NCBI GenBank assembly: GCA_905235735.1
Contig: CAJOMU010000005.1
Span: forward strand, 1 to 64,000
Direction of reading: 5' to 3'
Length of the DNA stretch: 64,000 nucleotides
Origin: an uncultured Synergistales bacterium
GTDB lineage: Bacteria; Synergistota; Synergistia; Synergistales; Aminobacteriaceae
Shown here one piece after another: positions 1 through 8,341 of this stretch. Below the pieces are notes generated by a model, which was not told the origin of the DNA, ran no database searches, and was given only the letters and a program-made list of their open reading frames with translations. Positions within the stretch are counted from its first letter, which is position 1. Each line of letters begins with the position of its first letter. The position numbers and the translations under genes are program-made.

Positions 1-24
1 TTAATTTTTCTGTAAGCGGTTTTT

Positions 25-32
25 CCTCCTTT
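25..32 (-). promoter_or_regulatory. RBS-like site for a gene running off the left edge
   Basis: On the minus strand an AAAGGAGG sequence lies about 60 nt downstream of the rpoB stop. In most bacteria rpoC follows rpoB, so this is probably the ribosome binding site of the next operon gene. No convincing start codon lies within the remaining bases. An ATG overlapping the site (33-35) opens a frame to the window edge, but its residues do not resemble the start of RpoC. Confidence 0.35.
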
Positions 33-89
33 CATAAAATTATAAATTTTCTAAGGTTTTATAACAGTTTTATAAATTTTGCCTAACTG

Positions 90-3000
90 TTACTTTGCCC
101 CCTCTCCATTGCTCTCAGGGTCATTAAATATATCAGGCACTTTACGTTCTGATTCTGAATCATCAAGCATTATTTCTCTGCTCATGTCCATTAAGTCCTC
201 TGCACTTGGTTCATCACTGCCGAACAACATATCAGACATCTCTGACATATCAGCTTTCGGTTCTAATTCCTTCTCTGGCTCAGTTTCTGCTTCAGTTTCC
301 GGCTCAGTTTCTGGTTCAGGTGCAGGCTGTGATTTTGCTCTGCTCTTTCTGGGTTTTTTCGGAACTGAGAATATCTCAGGCGGTTTACTTCCCATGAATA
401 CGGGCTTGTCATCTTCCTCAATCGGTATGTCTCCGTGTGTACCGTCATCGAATTCAACCTCAACATCGAGACCTAAACCCTGAAGCTCCTTCACCAATAC
501 TCTGAAACTCTCAGGCACTCCGGGCTTGACGAGGCTCTGACCTTTCACTATGCGTTCATATGTCTTATCACGTCCGCGAATGTCATCTGATTTCACCGTC
601 AGAATTTCCTGAAGTACATTTGCCGCACCGTAACCTTCAAGTGCCCATACTTCCATTTCTCCGAATCTCTGTCCTCCGAACTGTGCTTTTCCTCCCAAAG
701 GCTGCTGGGTGATTAAACTGTACGGGCCTGTTGAACGTGCATGAATCTTATCGTCAACCAGGTGATTCAGCTTCAGCATGTACATACATCCAATCGTAAC
801 CTTCTTGTCCATTGGTCTGCCAGTTCTGCCGTCTCTAATCGTAATCATTCCGTCCTCTGTTAAGTCCGGATACTTTTCTGCGGCTATCTTCTTCATCTCA
901 GAAAATATTTCAGTCTCATTCGCACCCTCGAATACGGGCGTTGATACGTGCCAGCCGTTATTGAACGCAACGAATCCCATTATGGTCTCAAGAACCTGAC
1001 CGAGATTCATTCGGCTGGGAACTCCGAGAGGATTTAATACAACATCAACGGGTGTTCCGTCAGGGAGATACGGCATATCTTCAACGGGAAGAATTCGACT
1101 CACAACTCCCTTGTTACCATGACGGCCTGCCATTTTGTCGCCGACCGTTATCTTTCTTCTCTGTGCTACATACACCTTGATTGAACGAATCACTCCTGAA
1201 CTCAATGCTTCGGGGCTTGTCTTTCTATCCATTTGCTTTATTGCTACTACTTTTCCCCATGAACCATTAGGCAGCTTCAATGAGTTATCGCGGACTTCTC
1301 TGGCTTTCTCTCCGAAAATTGCGCGTAACAATTTCTCTTCGGGTGTCTGGTCAGATTCACCTTTGGGTGTAACTTTTCCAACGAGAATATCTCCTGCACT
1401 GACCTCTGCACCTATTCGAATTATGCCGTTATCATCGAGATTACGAAGCATATCCTCGCCTACATTCGGAATATCGCGAGTGATTTCTTCTGCTCCGAGT
1501 TTTGTCTCTCGTGCATCAATTTCATATTCTTCTATGTGAATCGATGAGAATTTATCTTCCTTCACGAGATTTTCACTCAGCAGTATTGCATCTTCAAAGT
1601 TATAGCCTTCCCATGGAACGAATGCAACCAATACGTTATGGCCAAGTGCAAGTTCTCCGTTCTCTATGGCCTGACCGTCAGCTATGATGTCGCCCTTCAG
1701 AACCTTTTCGCCTTTCTTCACGAGAGGTCTCTGATGTATCAGCGTGGACTGATTTGAACGCCTGAACTTTATCAGTTCATATGCTCGTTCTTCCCCTCTC
1801 TTATTTTTTATCTTTATCTGCTCTGAATCTACATACGTTACTGTTCCGTCTTCCCTCGCTGTTACACATGAACCCGAATCTAACGCTATTCTGTGTTCAA
1901 TCCCCGTTCCTACTATCGGTGCTTCAGGAACTAAAAGCGGTACTGCCTGACGCTGCATGTTTGAACCCATTAATGCCCTGTTAGCATCATCATGTTCAAG
2001 GAACGGAATTAATGCCGTTGAAGGTGAAACTATCTGACGAGGTGATACGTCCATATAATTAACCTGGTCAGCAGGTACAGTTACGATTTCGTCTGCATGT
2101 CTTGTCGGACATGTTTCTCCTGCAATAGTTACACCGTCATCTTCAAGTTTCGTGTTCGCCATTGCAACATAACTCTTGTCTTCATCATCAGCAGATAACA
2201 GCACAACTTCATCCGTCAGTTTTCCGCCTTCAACTTTCCTTCGAGGCGTTACGAGGAAACCGTGTGAATTCAGACTTGCGTATGTCGTCAATGATGACAC
2301 TAATCCTATGTTCGGGCCTTCGGGAGTTTCAATCGGACATACTCTTCCGTAGTGCGTGTAGTGAACATCTCTTGCTTCAAATCCTGCTCTCTCTCTGCTC
2401 AATCCGCCTGGCCCAAGTGCAGACAATCTCCTTCTGTGCGTTACTTCTGCTAATGGGTTCGTCTGATCCATGAACTGCGATAACTGTCCTGAACCGAAAA
2501 ATTCTCTCAGACATGCAGCTACAGGACGTACATTGATTAATTCACGGCCTGTTACCTCATCGAGATTCGGAATCGTCGTCATTCTCTCTCTAACGATTCT
2601 TTCCATTCTGAGAAGTCCTATGCGTACCTGATTCTGCAAAAGCTCACCGATTGAACGTACTCTCCTGTTTCCGAGATGGTCTATGTCATCGCTTATCTTG
2701 TCTTCAGCCTTCATCGCAAACATCTCTTTCATGATCGCAATTATATCCTGAAGCGTAATAAGCCTCTCGTCCTCTGAGACGTTCATGTTCAAACGCCTGT
2801 TCAGCTTATATCTTCCTACTCTGCCGAGCGTATATCTCCTCGTGTCCTGAAGCAATCCCCTGAAATATTCTCTCGTATTCTCTACTCTCGCCTGATCATT
2901 TGGTCTCAGCTTCTTGAATATCTCCTGAATCGCTTCATCTGGATTCTTCGTCTTATCGCAGGCAAGTGTCCTCGCAAGTGCAGTATCCATATCGTAAATC

Positions 3001-3830
3001 ATTATGCCCGCATCTTTATCGGGATATGCCCTGCTAAGTTCAGATAATATTTCGTTTTTCAGCAATTCACCTTTAGCTACAATTAAGTTTCCTTCTTCGC
3101 CGTTGTCATATACATCTTCTGCCGACATATAGCCTAATATAGCATTGTCGAACTGTCTGAATACAGTTTCTATGCCGAGCAGCTCTATTATCTCTTCGTT
3201 ATTGCGTGCTCCCAATGCTTTTAACAGCCACGTTACTGGAAGCCGTCTCCTGTTGTCTATGTTCACGGTTATGTATTCCTTCTCTGATTCGGGCATCGCA
3301 AAATCAAGCCATGCTCCTCTGTCTGGAATCAATTTCGCTGAACATGCATCTCCTGAATGCGTGAAATATATTCCTGCCGAACGTGCGAGCTGATTTATCA
3401 CAACTCGTTCCGTTCCATTGATAATAAATGTTCCTCGCTCAGTCATTACAGGGAAATCACCTAAGAATATTTCTTTTGCTTCCTTGCTGACATGAGTCTT
3501 CGTGTTCGTGAGTCTTATCGTCGCTTTTATAGGACGTGCCCACGTCATATCTTTCTGCCTTGCTTGTTCTTCCGTTATCTTTGGAGCATCGATTGAATAG
3601 CTCACATATTCGAGCGCAAAATTTCCGTCATAGCTTTCTATCGGGAACACTTCTTCAAGCAATTCCTGAAGACCCTGAGAAAGTCTCTCTTCGGGTGCTG
3701 TGTTATCCTGATAGAACCATTGATATGATGCTCGCTGCACTTCTATCATGTCGGGCATCTCTGTTACGTCATGTGCGCGTCCGAATGTGTAACGCTTCCT
3801 TGTCTTACTGATTGGAATAAATTCAGGCAT
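90..3830 (-). CDS. rpoB: DNA-directed RNA polymerase subunit beta (RpoB) with a long acidic C-terminal tail
   Basis: This is the beta subunit of the core RNA polymerase, which forms much of the active cleft. It is 1246 residues. Hallmarks in order include the rifampicin-pocket segment with FMDQTNPL and [14 protein letters not shown], then [40 protein letters not shown], and the C-terminal [20 protein letters not shown] clamp sequence. The usual resistance positions look wild type, so the pocket is predicted to be rifampicin-sensitive. The conserved protein ends near residue 1136. The remaining ~110 residues are low-complexity, with a basic patch, [14 protein letters not shown] repeats and an acidic Met/Asp-rich end. 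The ATG has GGGGAGG about 5 nt upstream. No rplJ/rplL precedes it; a tRNA gene does, and the gene has its own strong promoter. Confidence 0.97.
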   Translation of the reverse strand: MPEFIPISKTRKRYTFGRAHDVTEMPDMIEVQRASYQWFYQDNTAPEERLSQGLQELLEEVFPIESYDGNFALEYVSYSIDAPKITEEQARQKDMTWARPIKATIRLTNTKTHVSKEAKEIFLGDFPVMTERGTFIINGTERVVINQLARSAGIYFTHSGDACSAKLIPDRGAWLDFAMPESEKEYITVNIDNRRRLPVTWLLKALGARNNEEIIELLGIETVFRQFDNAILGYMSAEDVYDNGEEGNLIVAKGELLKNEILSELSRAYPDKDAGIMIYDMDTALARTLACDKTKNPDEAIQEIFKKLRPNDQARVENTREYFRGLLQDTRRYTLGRVGRYKLNRRLNMNVSEDERLITLQDIIAIMKEMFAMKAEDKISDDIDHLGNRRVRSIGELLQNQVRIGLLRMERIVRERMTTIPNLDEVTGRELINVRPVAACLREFFGSGQLSQFMDQTNPLAEVTHRRRLSALGPGGLSRERAGFEARDVHYTHYGRVCPIETPEGPNIGLVSSLTTYASLNSHGFLVTPRRKVEGGKLTDEVVLLSADDEDKSYVAMANTKLEDDGVTIAGETCPTRHADEIVTVPADQVNYMDVSPRQIVSPSTALIPFLEHDDANRALMGSNMQRQAVPLLVPEAPIVGTGIEHRIALDSGSCVTAREDGTVTYVDSEQIKIKNKRGEERAYELIKFRRSNQSTLIHQRPLVKKGEKVLKGDIIADGQAIENGELALGHNVLVAFVPWEGYNFEDAILLSENLVKEDKFSSIHIEEYEIDARETKLGAEEITRDIPNVGEDMLRNLDDNGIIRIGAEVSAGDILVGKVTPKGESDQTPEEKLLRAIFGEKAREVRDNSLKLPNGSWGKVVAIKQMDRKTSPEALSSGVIRSIKVYVAQRRKITVGDKMAGRHGNKGVVSRILPVEDMPYLPDGTPVDVVLNPLGVPSRMNLGQVLETIMGFVAFNNGWHVSTPVFEGANETEIFSEMKKIAAEKYPDLTEDGMITIRDGRTGRPMDKKVTIGCMYMLKLNHLVDDKIHARSTGPYSLITQQPLGGKAQFGGQRFGEMEVWALEGYGAANVLQEILTVKSDDIRGRDKTYERIVKGQSLVKPGVPESFRVLVKELQGLGLDVEVEFDDGTHGDIPIEEDDKPVFMGSKPPEIFSVPKKPRKSRAKSQPAPEPETEPETEAETEPEKELEPKADMSEMSDMLFGSDEPSAEDLMDMSREIMLDDSESERKVPDIFNDPESNGEGAK

Positions 3831-3899
3831 TATATACCTCCCCTGTTAGGCAAAGCCGCAGCAAATGCTACAGTCTGGTTACTATTGGTGCAATGAGGT

Positions 3900-3928
3900 A
3901 TAATAACAAAAGGATACGGCCATGTCAA
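3900..3928 (-). promoter_or_regulatory. Sigma-70-type promoter of rpoB
   Basis: On the minus strand a perfect -35 TTGACA (3923-3928) is followed after 17 bp by TATTAT (3900-3905). Transcription would start near 3892, giving a leader of about 60 nt before the rpoB ATG. This suggests rpoB(C) is a separate transcription unit here and is not read only from an upstream rpl operon. Confidence 0.75.
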
Positions 3929-3977
3929 GCAACATAGCAATATCCTTTTGAAGTTTTTGCGCTAAAAGCATTCTTGA

Positions 3978-4062
3978 TGCCCGATAGAGGACTCGAACCT
4001 CCACAGACTTTACGCCCACTAGAACCTGAATCTAGCGCGTCTACCAATTCCGCCAACCGGGC
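3978..4062 (-). tRNA. tRNA-Leu (anticodon CAG)
   Basis: This 85-nt gene has a seven-pair acceptor stem (GCCCGGT with ATCGGGC), a D-arm with GGCGGAATTGGTAGACGC, and an anticodon arm CTAGA-TTCAGGT-TCTAG that gives CAG. It also has a class II variable arm and the TTCGAGTCC T-loop. The discriminator is A. CCA is not encoded, since the sequence continues TCA. Confidence 0.95.
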
Positions 4063-4081
4063 GAAAAAATTATGTGAAAAT

Positions 4082-4109
4082 ATTTTATCAGTCTCTAAAT
4101 TTTTTGCAA
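4082..4109 (-). promoter_or_regulatory. Promoter of tRNA-Leu
   Basis: The minus strand carries TTGCAA (4104-4109), a 16-bp spacer and TAAAAT (4082-4087), placed about 20 bp upstream of the tRNA 5' end. Confidence 0.55.
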
Positions 4110-4181
4110 GCCCGAAAAAACATTCAGTGAAGTGTATAATTTTTCGCAATTCATATCTTTAAAGGAGTGATTCATAATATC

Positions 4182-5510
4182 ATGAACTTAGTCGTAATTG
4201 GCACCGGCTATGTAGGTCTCGTAACCGGTACTTGTCTCGCACGATATGGAAATAATGTTACGTGCGTCGACGTGAACGCAAAACGAATCGAAACTCTGAA
4301 CAAAGGCATCGTTCCTTTCTATGAACCTGGCCTCGAAGAAATGATGACCCGTAACATGAAAGAAGGAAGACTGCATTTTTCAAGGTCAACATCAGAGGCT
4401 TTAAATGACGCAGAAGTTTGCTTCATTTGCGTTGGCACTCCTCAATCTCCAGACGGAAGCGCAAATCTTCAGTTCATAGAGAGTGCTGCTCATGACATCG
4501 GCGAAGGTATGAAAGGTGATTTGCTCGTGGTCGTGAAATCTACTGTTCCTGCCGGCACAAATAAAATCGTTGAAGGCATAATACGTTCGGAACTTGAGAA
4601 TCGAAATGAGACTCATAAATTATTCATGGCCTCTAATCCTGAATTCCTTCGTGAGGGTTCATCACTAACAGATTTCCTTGAGCCTGACAGAGTTATTATC
4701 GGTGTGAATGATTCAGAAGCAAAAGATATTCTCTCTGAATTGTATTCGTTCCTTGAGCCTTCAAAATTATTGTTCATGGATACTGTCTCCGCTGAAATGT
4801 CAAAGTATGCCGCAAATGCAATGCTCGCATCAAGAATATCTTTCATGAATGAGATCGCAGGAATATGTGAACATGTAGGTGCTGATGTCGAATGCGTAAG
4901 ACGAGGAATAGGACTCGATGAACGAATCGGAAAGAAATTCCTCAAAGCAGGGTGCGGTTATGGTGGTTCATGCTTCCCCAAAGATGTTAGAGCTTTAAGA
5001 GATTTTGCGAGAGCTGCAGGTTATGAGCCGAAAATATTAACTGCCATTGATGAAGTGAATGAACGCGCAAAGGAATCAATGTTTGAGAAAATTGCGGGTA
5101 AATTCGATTCTCTGAATGGTAAGCTGATTGCAATTTGGGGATTATCATTCAAGCCTAAGACTTCAGACACAAGAGAAGCCCCTTCACATGTACTGATACG
5201 TTCACTGATTGATGCAGGTGCTTTGATTCACGCAAGCGACCCAAGAGCAATTGAGGAAACACGTGCAGTTATCGGTGAACATAAAGGTCTCGTTTACGTT
5301 CAGGATATTTATGACGCTGTTAATAATTCTGACGCTCTCGCAATCGTTACGGAATGGGACATATACAAGCAGCCAGATTTTAACCGAATGAAACGCCTGA
5401 TGAACAGGGCACTAATAATTGACGGAAGGAATTTGTATTCACCAAATGATATGAGGAGACGAGGATTTGAATACGTCTCTGTAGGAAGGCCGGAGGTGTT
5501 TGCTGAATGA
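4182..5510 (+). CDS. ugd: UDP-glucose 6-dehydrogenase
   Basis: It oxidises UDP-glucose to UDP-glucuronate in two NAD+-dependent steps, providing precursors for surface polysaccharides. The N-terminal Rossmann motif GTGYVGLVTG, the CVGTP segment, STVPAGT, NPEFLREGS, and the catalytic-cysteine motif GYGGSCFPKD (Cys about residue 264) are all present. The C-terminal UDP-binding domain carries WGLSFKPKTSDTREAPS. The start is ATG at 4182 (MNLVVIGTGYVG). A GTG at 4167 overlaps the AAAGGAG site and cannot be the start. The length of 442 aa is normal for the family. The stop overlaps the next gene by 4 nt, so the two are probably translationally coupled. Confidence 0.95.
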   Translation: MNLVVIGTGYVGLVTGTCLARYGNNVTCVDVNAKRIETLNKGIVPFYEPGLEEMMTRNMKEGRLHFSRSTSEALNDAEVCFICVGTPQSPDGSANLQFIESAAHDIGEGMKGDLLVVVKSTVPAGTNKIVEGIIRSELENRNETHKLFMASNPEFLREGSSLTDFLEPDRVIIGVNDSEAKDILSELYSFLEPSKLLFMDTVSAEMSKYAANAMLASRISFMNEIAGICEHVGADVECVRRGIGLDERIGKKFLKAGCGYGGSCFPKDVRALRDFARAAGYEPKILTAIDEVNERAKESMFEKIAGKFDSLNGKLIAIWGLSFKPKTSDTREAPSHVLIRSLIDAGALIHASDPRAIEETRAVIGEHKGLVYVQDIYDAVNNSDALAIVTEWDIYKQPDFNRMKRLMNRALIIDGRNLYSPNDMRRRGFEYVSVGRPEVFAE

Positions 5511-5941
5511 GAAAAATATTTGTATTCGTGATTGTGATTATGATGTGCTCTTTCGGGAGTGCATTTGCCGCCGATATTGTTAGCCTTGAACGTGAAGCTC
5601 AGGTATTGCGTGTAAATCTTAGGAGTGCAGAGAGTGCCGCAGAGAAAGAAGCAATACTTAGGAAAATAATCGATACATGCAAGGGTACAGAGGAAGCTGA
5701 AGCTGCATATTGGGATCTCGCTGACTTATACCTGAATGAATTTCCCAATGAACGAAGACGGGAAGCCGCAGAGATGTTAGAACTGTGCCTCAGAACATAC
5801 CCGAATTCAAACAAAAGCACAATGATTAAATGCAGACTCATTGACTTGTATGATGTGAGGAATAAGAGACGCACGGAACTCATAAATCAATTGAAGAATG
5901 ATAAGAATGTTCCTGAGATGATACGAAACTCACTGAATTAA
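5507..5941 (+). CDS. Small exported TPR-like protein of unknown function
   Basis: This 144-residue protein starts with a classical signal peptide (MRKIF, hydrophobic core, cleavage after AFA). The mature part is charged and helical: an ERE-rich coiled segment, then repeats resembling tetratricopeptides (EAAYWDLADLYLNEFPNER and MLELCLRTYPNSN). It is probably a periplasmic helical-repeat protein. It overlaps the ugd stop by 4 nt and precedes a strong terminator, so the two form a two-gene operon. I do not recognise a specific family, and no catalytic motif is visible. Confidence 0.75.
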   Translation: MRKIFVFVIVIMMCSFGSAFAADIVSLEREAQVLRVNLRSAESAAEKEAILRKIIDTCKGTEEAEAAYWDLADLYLNEFPNERRREAAEMLELCLRTYPNSNKSTMIKCRLIDLYDVRNKRRTELINQLKNDKNVPEMIRNSLN

Positions 5942-5950
5942 AATGTTAAA

Positions 5951-5986
5951 CCTCCCCCATTAATAGAGGGAGGAATTTTTTTTTTT
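5951..5986 (+). terminator. Rho-independent terminator after the ugd operon
   Basis: The stem CCTCCC/GGGAGG (5951-5956 and 5968-5973) is followed by a run of T up to 5986. It sits between convergent genes. The T-run is on the plus side only, so it mainly serves the plus-strand operon. Confidence 0.85.
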
Positions 5987-6419
5987 ACAGTGCTGAAAGT
6001 TCTGACTGGTCTACAAGTTTCACTCCTGCCTCATTAAGCACTGATGATGCCTTCACGTTATCATCCACTCTGAATATCATATACGCATTCTCCGATCTCT
6101 TGTTGCCGAGAATTGCATACATGTACTCAACGTTTATATCTGCATTGTGTAGAACCTCAAGTACCCTGCTCAAACCTCCCGGAACATTCGCTACTGATAC
6201 AGCAAGTACATCTGTTAAGCTGCTCACGAATCCCGAATCCTTTAGCACAGTTGCAGTCCCAAGAACATCATCAACAATCAGCCGAACGATTCCGAAATCA
6301 CTCGTCTCAGCAAGAGATAATCCCCGCATGTCTATATTCGCATCAGCAAGTACCTTCGTCATCTCAAAGAGGCATCCGGGTCTGTTCTCAAGAAAAACCG
6401 AAATCTGTTTCACGCTCAT
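5985..6419 (-). CDS. Tandem ACT-domain amino-acid-binding protein
   Basis: This 144-residue protein consists of two ACT domains. The first begins QISVFLENRPGCLFEMTKVL and ends near residue 65. The second begins VLAVSVANVPGGLSRVLEVL and continues to the C-terminus. Stand-alone double-ACT proteins bind amino acids and commonly sit beside phenylacetate-CoA ligase and indolepyruvate oxidoreductase genes, as here. It is the last gene of the iorA-iorB-paaK-ACT operon, 17 nt after paaK. The inferred role is to sense aromatic or branched amino acids for this pathway. No enzyme domain is attached. Confidence 0.88.
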   Translation of the reverse strand: MSVKQISVFLENRPGCLFEMTKVLADANIDMRGLSLAETSDFGIVRLIVDDVLGTATVLKDSGFVSSLTDVLAVSVANVPGGLSRVLEVLHNADINVEYMYAILGNKRSENAYMIFRVDDNVKASSVLNEAGVKLVDQSELSAL

Positions 6420-6436
6420 AGTTCACTCATCCTCTC

Positions 6437-7741
6437 TTATATCTTCCTGTTGTCTATCACACGCACAGCTTTTCCCTCACTGCGTACTATCGTCTTCGGT
6501 GCAACAAGCGTAACCTTTGCAGTAAGTCCGAGCATTGAACGCAAACCTTCAACGAGCTTGGCCTGTCTGCGGTTCACTTCGCCGAGATTATCCGTGAACA
6601 TCTCAGGTGTCATCTCAACACGTACATCAAGTGTGTCTGTGTTATTCACCCTTCCGACTATAATCTGATAGTTCGCAGGATAACCCTGATTGATGAGTAC
6701 TGTTTCAATCTGCGACGGGAATACGTTAACTCCGCGTATTATCAGCATGTCATCGGTTCTGCCTTTCAGTTTCGTCATTCGCACATGAGTTCTTCCGCAT
6801 GGACATGGCTCGTAATTCAGGCTCGTTATGTCGCGTGTCCTGTATCGTATCAGAGGGAACGCTTCCTTGTCTAACGTCGTGAATACCAATTCACCAAGAC
6901 TGCCTGCAGGTAATACTTCTCCTGTCTTAGGGTCAATAATCTCTGGAATGAAGTAGTCTTCATTGATGTGCATTCCTTTCTGATCTGAACACTCGAATGA
7001 TACTCCAGGCCCGCATAGTTCAGTCAGTCCGTAAATGTCGTATGCTTTGATTCCGAGTGTGGCTTCTATATCATGACGCATCTCTTCACTCCATGCTTCT
7101 GCACCGAAAATTCCAGCCTTCAATGGAATATCTTCAGGTGTCATTCCCATTTCCTTCATTCGTTCACCAATGAATGCCGCGTAACTTGGTGTACAGCATA
7201 ATATCGTTGCAGATAAATCTTTAATGAACATTATCTGTCTGTCCGTGTTACCTGATGACGTTGGAATTGTCAGCGATCCGACTAAATGACTTCCTCCATT
7301 AAGACCGGGACCTCCCGTGAACAATCCGTAACCGTATGAGACCTGCACAACATCATCTTGTGTTCCGCCTGCCGCAACTATCGCACGTGCACACATAGTT
7401 TCCCATATGTGAATGTCATTCATCGTGTAGAACGCAACTACTCTCTGTCCTGTTGTACCTGAAGTTGACTGAATACGCACGCAATCCCTCAATGGTTTTC
7501 CCATTAAGCCGTAAGGATATGCCTTGCGTAAATCATCTTTCGTAAGGAACGGGAGCTTGTACAAATCTTCCATCGACTTTATGTCGTCAGGTGTAACTCC
7601 TTTTTCCTTCATCTTCTCGCGGTAATACGGTACATCTTCCCATGCATGACGTACCTGCTTCAATAACTTTTCGTTCTGAAGTTCACGAATCTTATCGCGA
7701 GGCATTGTTTCTATTTCAGGCTGAAAATATCTCTTCTCCAT
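6437..7741 (-). CDS. paaK: Phenylacetate-CoA ligase family protein (AMP-forming)
   Basis: This is a 434-residue class I adenylate-forming enzyme of the PaaK type, which activates aryl-acetates to CoA thioesters or acts in the reverse direction. Visible motifs are the P-loop-like STSGTTGQRVVAFYT (about residues 90-105), YDIYGLTELCGPG, LIRYRTRD, and a C-terminal lid domain with MLIIRGVNVFPSQIE. The start is taken as the ATG at 7741 (MEKRYFQPEIETM). The in-frame ATG at 7753 overlaps the GGAG site that serves the downstream start. It lies 24 nt after iorB in the same operon, as seen in peptide-fermenting anaerobes. The true substrate (phenylacetate, indoleacetate or other) cannot be read from sequence. 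Confidence 0.9.
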   Translation of the reverse strand: MEKRYFQPEIETMPRDKIRELQNEKLLKQVRHAWEDVPYYREKMKEKGVTPDDIKSMEDLYKLPFLTKDDLRKAYPYGLMGKPLRDCVRIQSTSGTTGQRVVAFYTMNDIHIWETMCARAIVAAGGTQDDVVQVSYGYGLFTGGPGLNGGSHLVGSLTIPTSSGNTDRQIMFIKDLSATILCCTPSYAAFIGERMKEMGMTPEDIPLKAGIFGAEAWSEEMRHDIEATLGIKAYDIYGLTELCGPGVSFECSDQKGMHINEDYFIPEIIDPKTGEVLPAGSLGELVFTTLDKEAFPLIRYRTRDITSLNYEPCPCGRTHVRMTKLKGRTDDMLIIRGVNVFPSQIETVLINQGYPANYQIIVGRVNNTDTLDVRVEMTPEMFTDNLGEVNRRQAKLVEGLRSMLGLTAKVTLVAPKTIVRSEGKAVRVIDNRKI

Positions 7742-7765
7742 AAAGTTAATCATCTCCGTTTATAT

Positions 7766-8341
7766 TTATGCGTCTCTTCCAAGAGCAAACGCTTTCTTGT
7801 TCAGTTCAAGAAATTTCTTCGGTACACATGAATCTATTGCTTCGTCCCACGCACTTTGAGGAATGTCATCGAAATAATGACTGAGGCGGCCAAGTAAAAC
7901 CAAATTCACGGCTTTAGCACTTCCGGCTTCCTCTGCGAGTTTCAGACAGTCAAGAGCATCTACGTTTATGTTCAAGGCTTTCATCTTTGAGATTAAATCT
8001 TCGGGATATGACATTGCTCCTGTAAGAACTGGCATAGGATCAATCTGCTGTGTTGAGGTTACGATTCTTCCTTCGGGCTTCAGGTACTCGATGTATCTTG
8101 CTGCCTCTAAAAGTTCAAATGAAACTATGAAGTCAGCTCCGCATTTGTCGATTACAGGTGAATATACCTTGTCGCCATATCTGACATACGTAACAACACT
8201 TCCGCCTCTCTGACTCATTCCGTGAACCTCTGAGACTTTCACATCATATCCCTGACCAGTGAGAAGATGTCCCAACAATTTGCTCGCTAATACGCTTCCC
8301 TGTCCGCCTACACCGACAATCATTATGTTCTTCGTCTTCAT
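7766..8341 (-). CDS. iorB: Indolepyruvate:ferredoxin oxidoreductase, beta subunit
   Basis: It is the 191-residue gamma-type (POR_gamma) subunit of the two-subunit aryl-pyruvate oxidoreductase. The N-terminal motif MIVGVGGQGSVLASKLL and the conserved HGMSQRGGSV segment are typical. With IorA it oxidatively decarboxylates aryl pyruvates to aryl-acetyl-CoA and reduces ferredoxin. Its ATG follows the iorA stop with no gap, implying translational coupling and equal stoichiometry. Confidence 0.95.
   Translation of the reverse strand: MKTKNIMIVGVGGQGSVLASKLLGHLLTGQGYDVKVSEVHGMSQRGGSVVTYVRYGDKVYSPVIDKCGADFIVSFELLEAARYIEYLKPEGRIVTSTQQIDPMPVLTGAMSYPEDLISKMKALNINVDALDCLKLAEEAGSAKAVNLVLLGRLSHYFDDIPQSAWDEAIDSCVPKKFLELNKKAFALGRDA

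Noticed and set aside
79-483. Plus-strand open frame of 134 codons opposite the rpoB tail
   Set aside because: Antisense to the acidic repeat of rpoB; the Ser/Gly-rich product merely mirrors the repeat and there is no ribosome binding site.
3925-4149. Minus-strand 74-codon frame across tRNA-Leu
   Set aside because: It reads through the tRNA gene and its promoter; the peptide is a translation of tRNA sequence.
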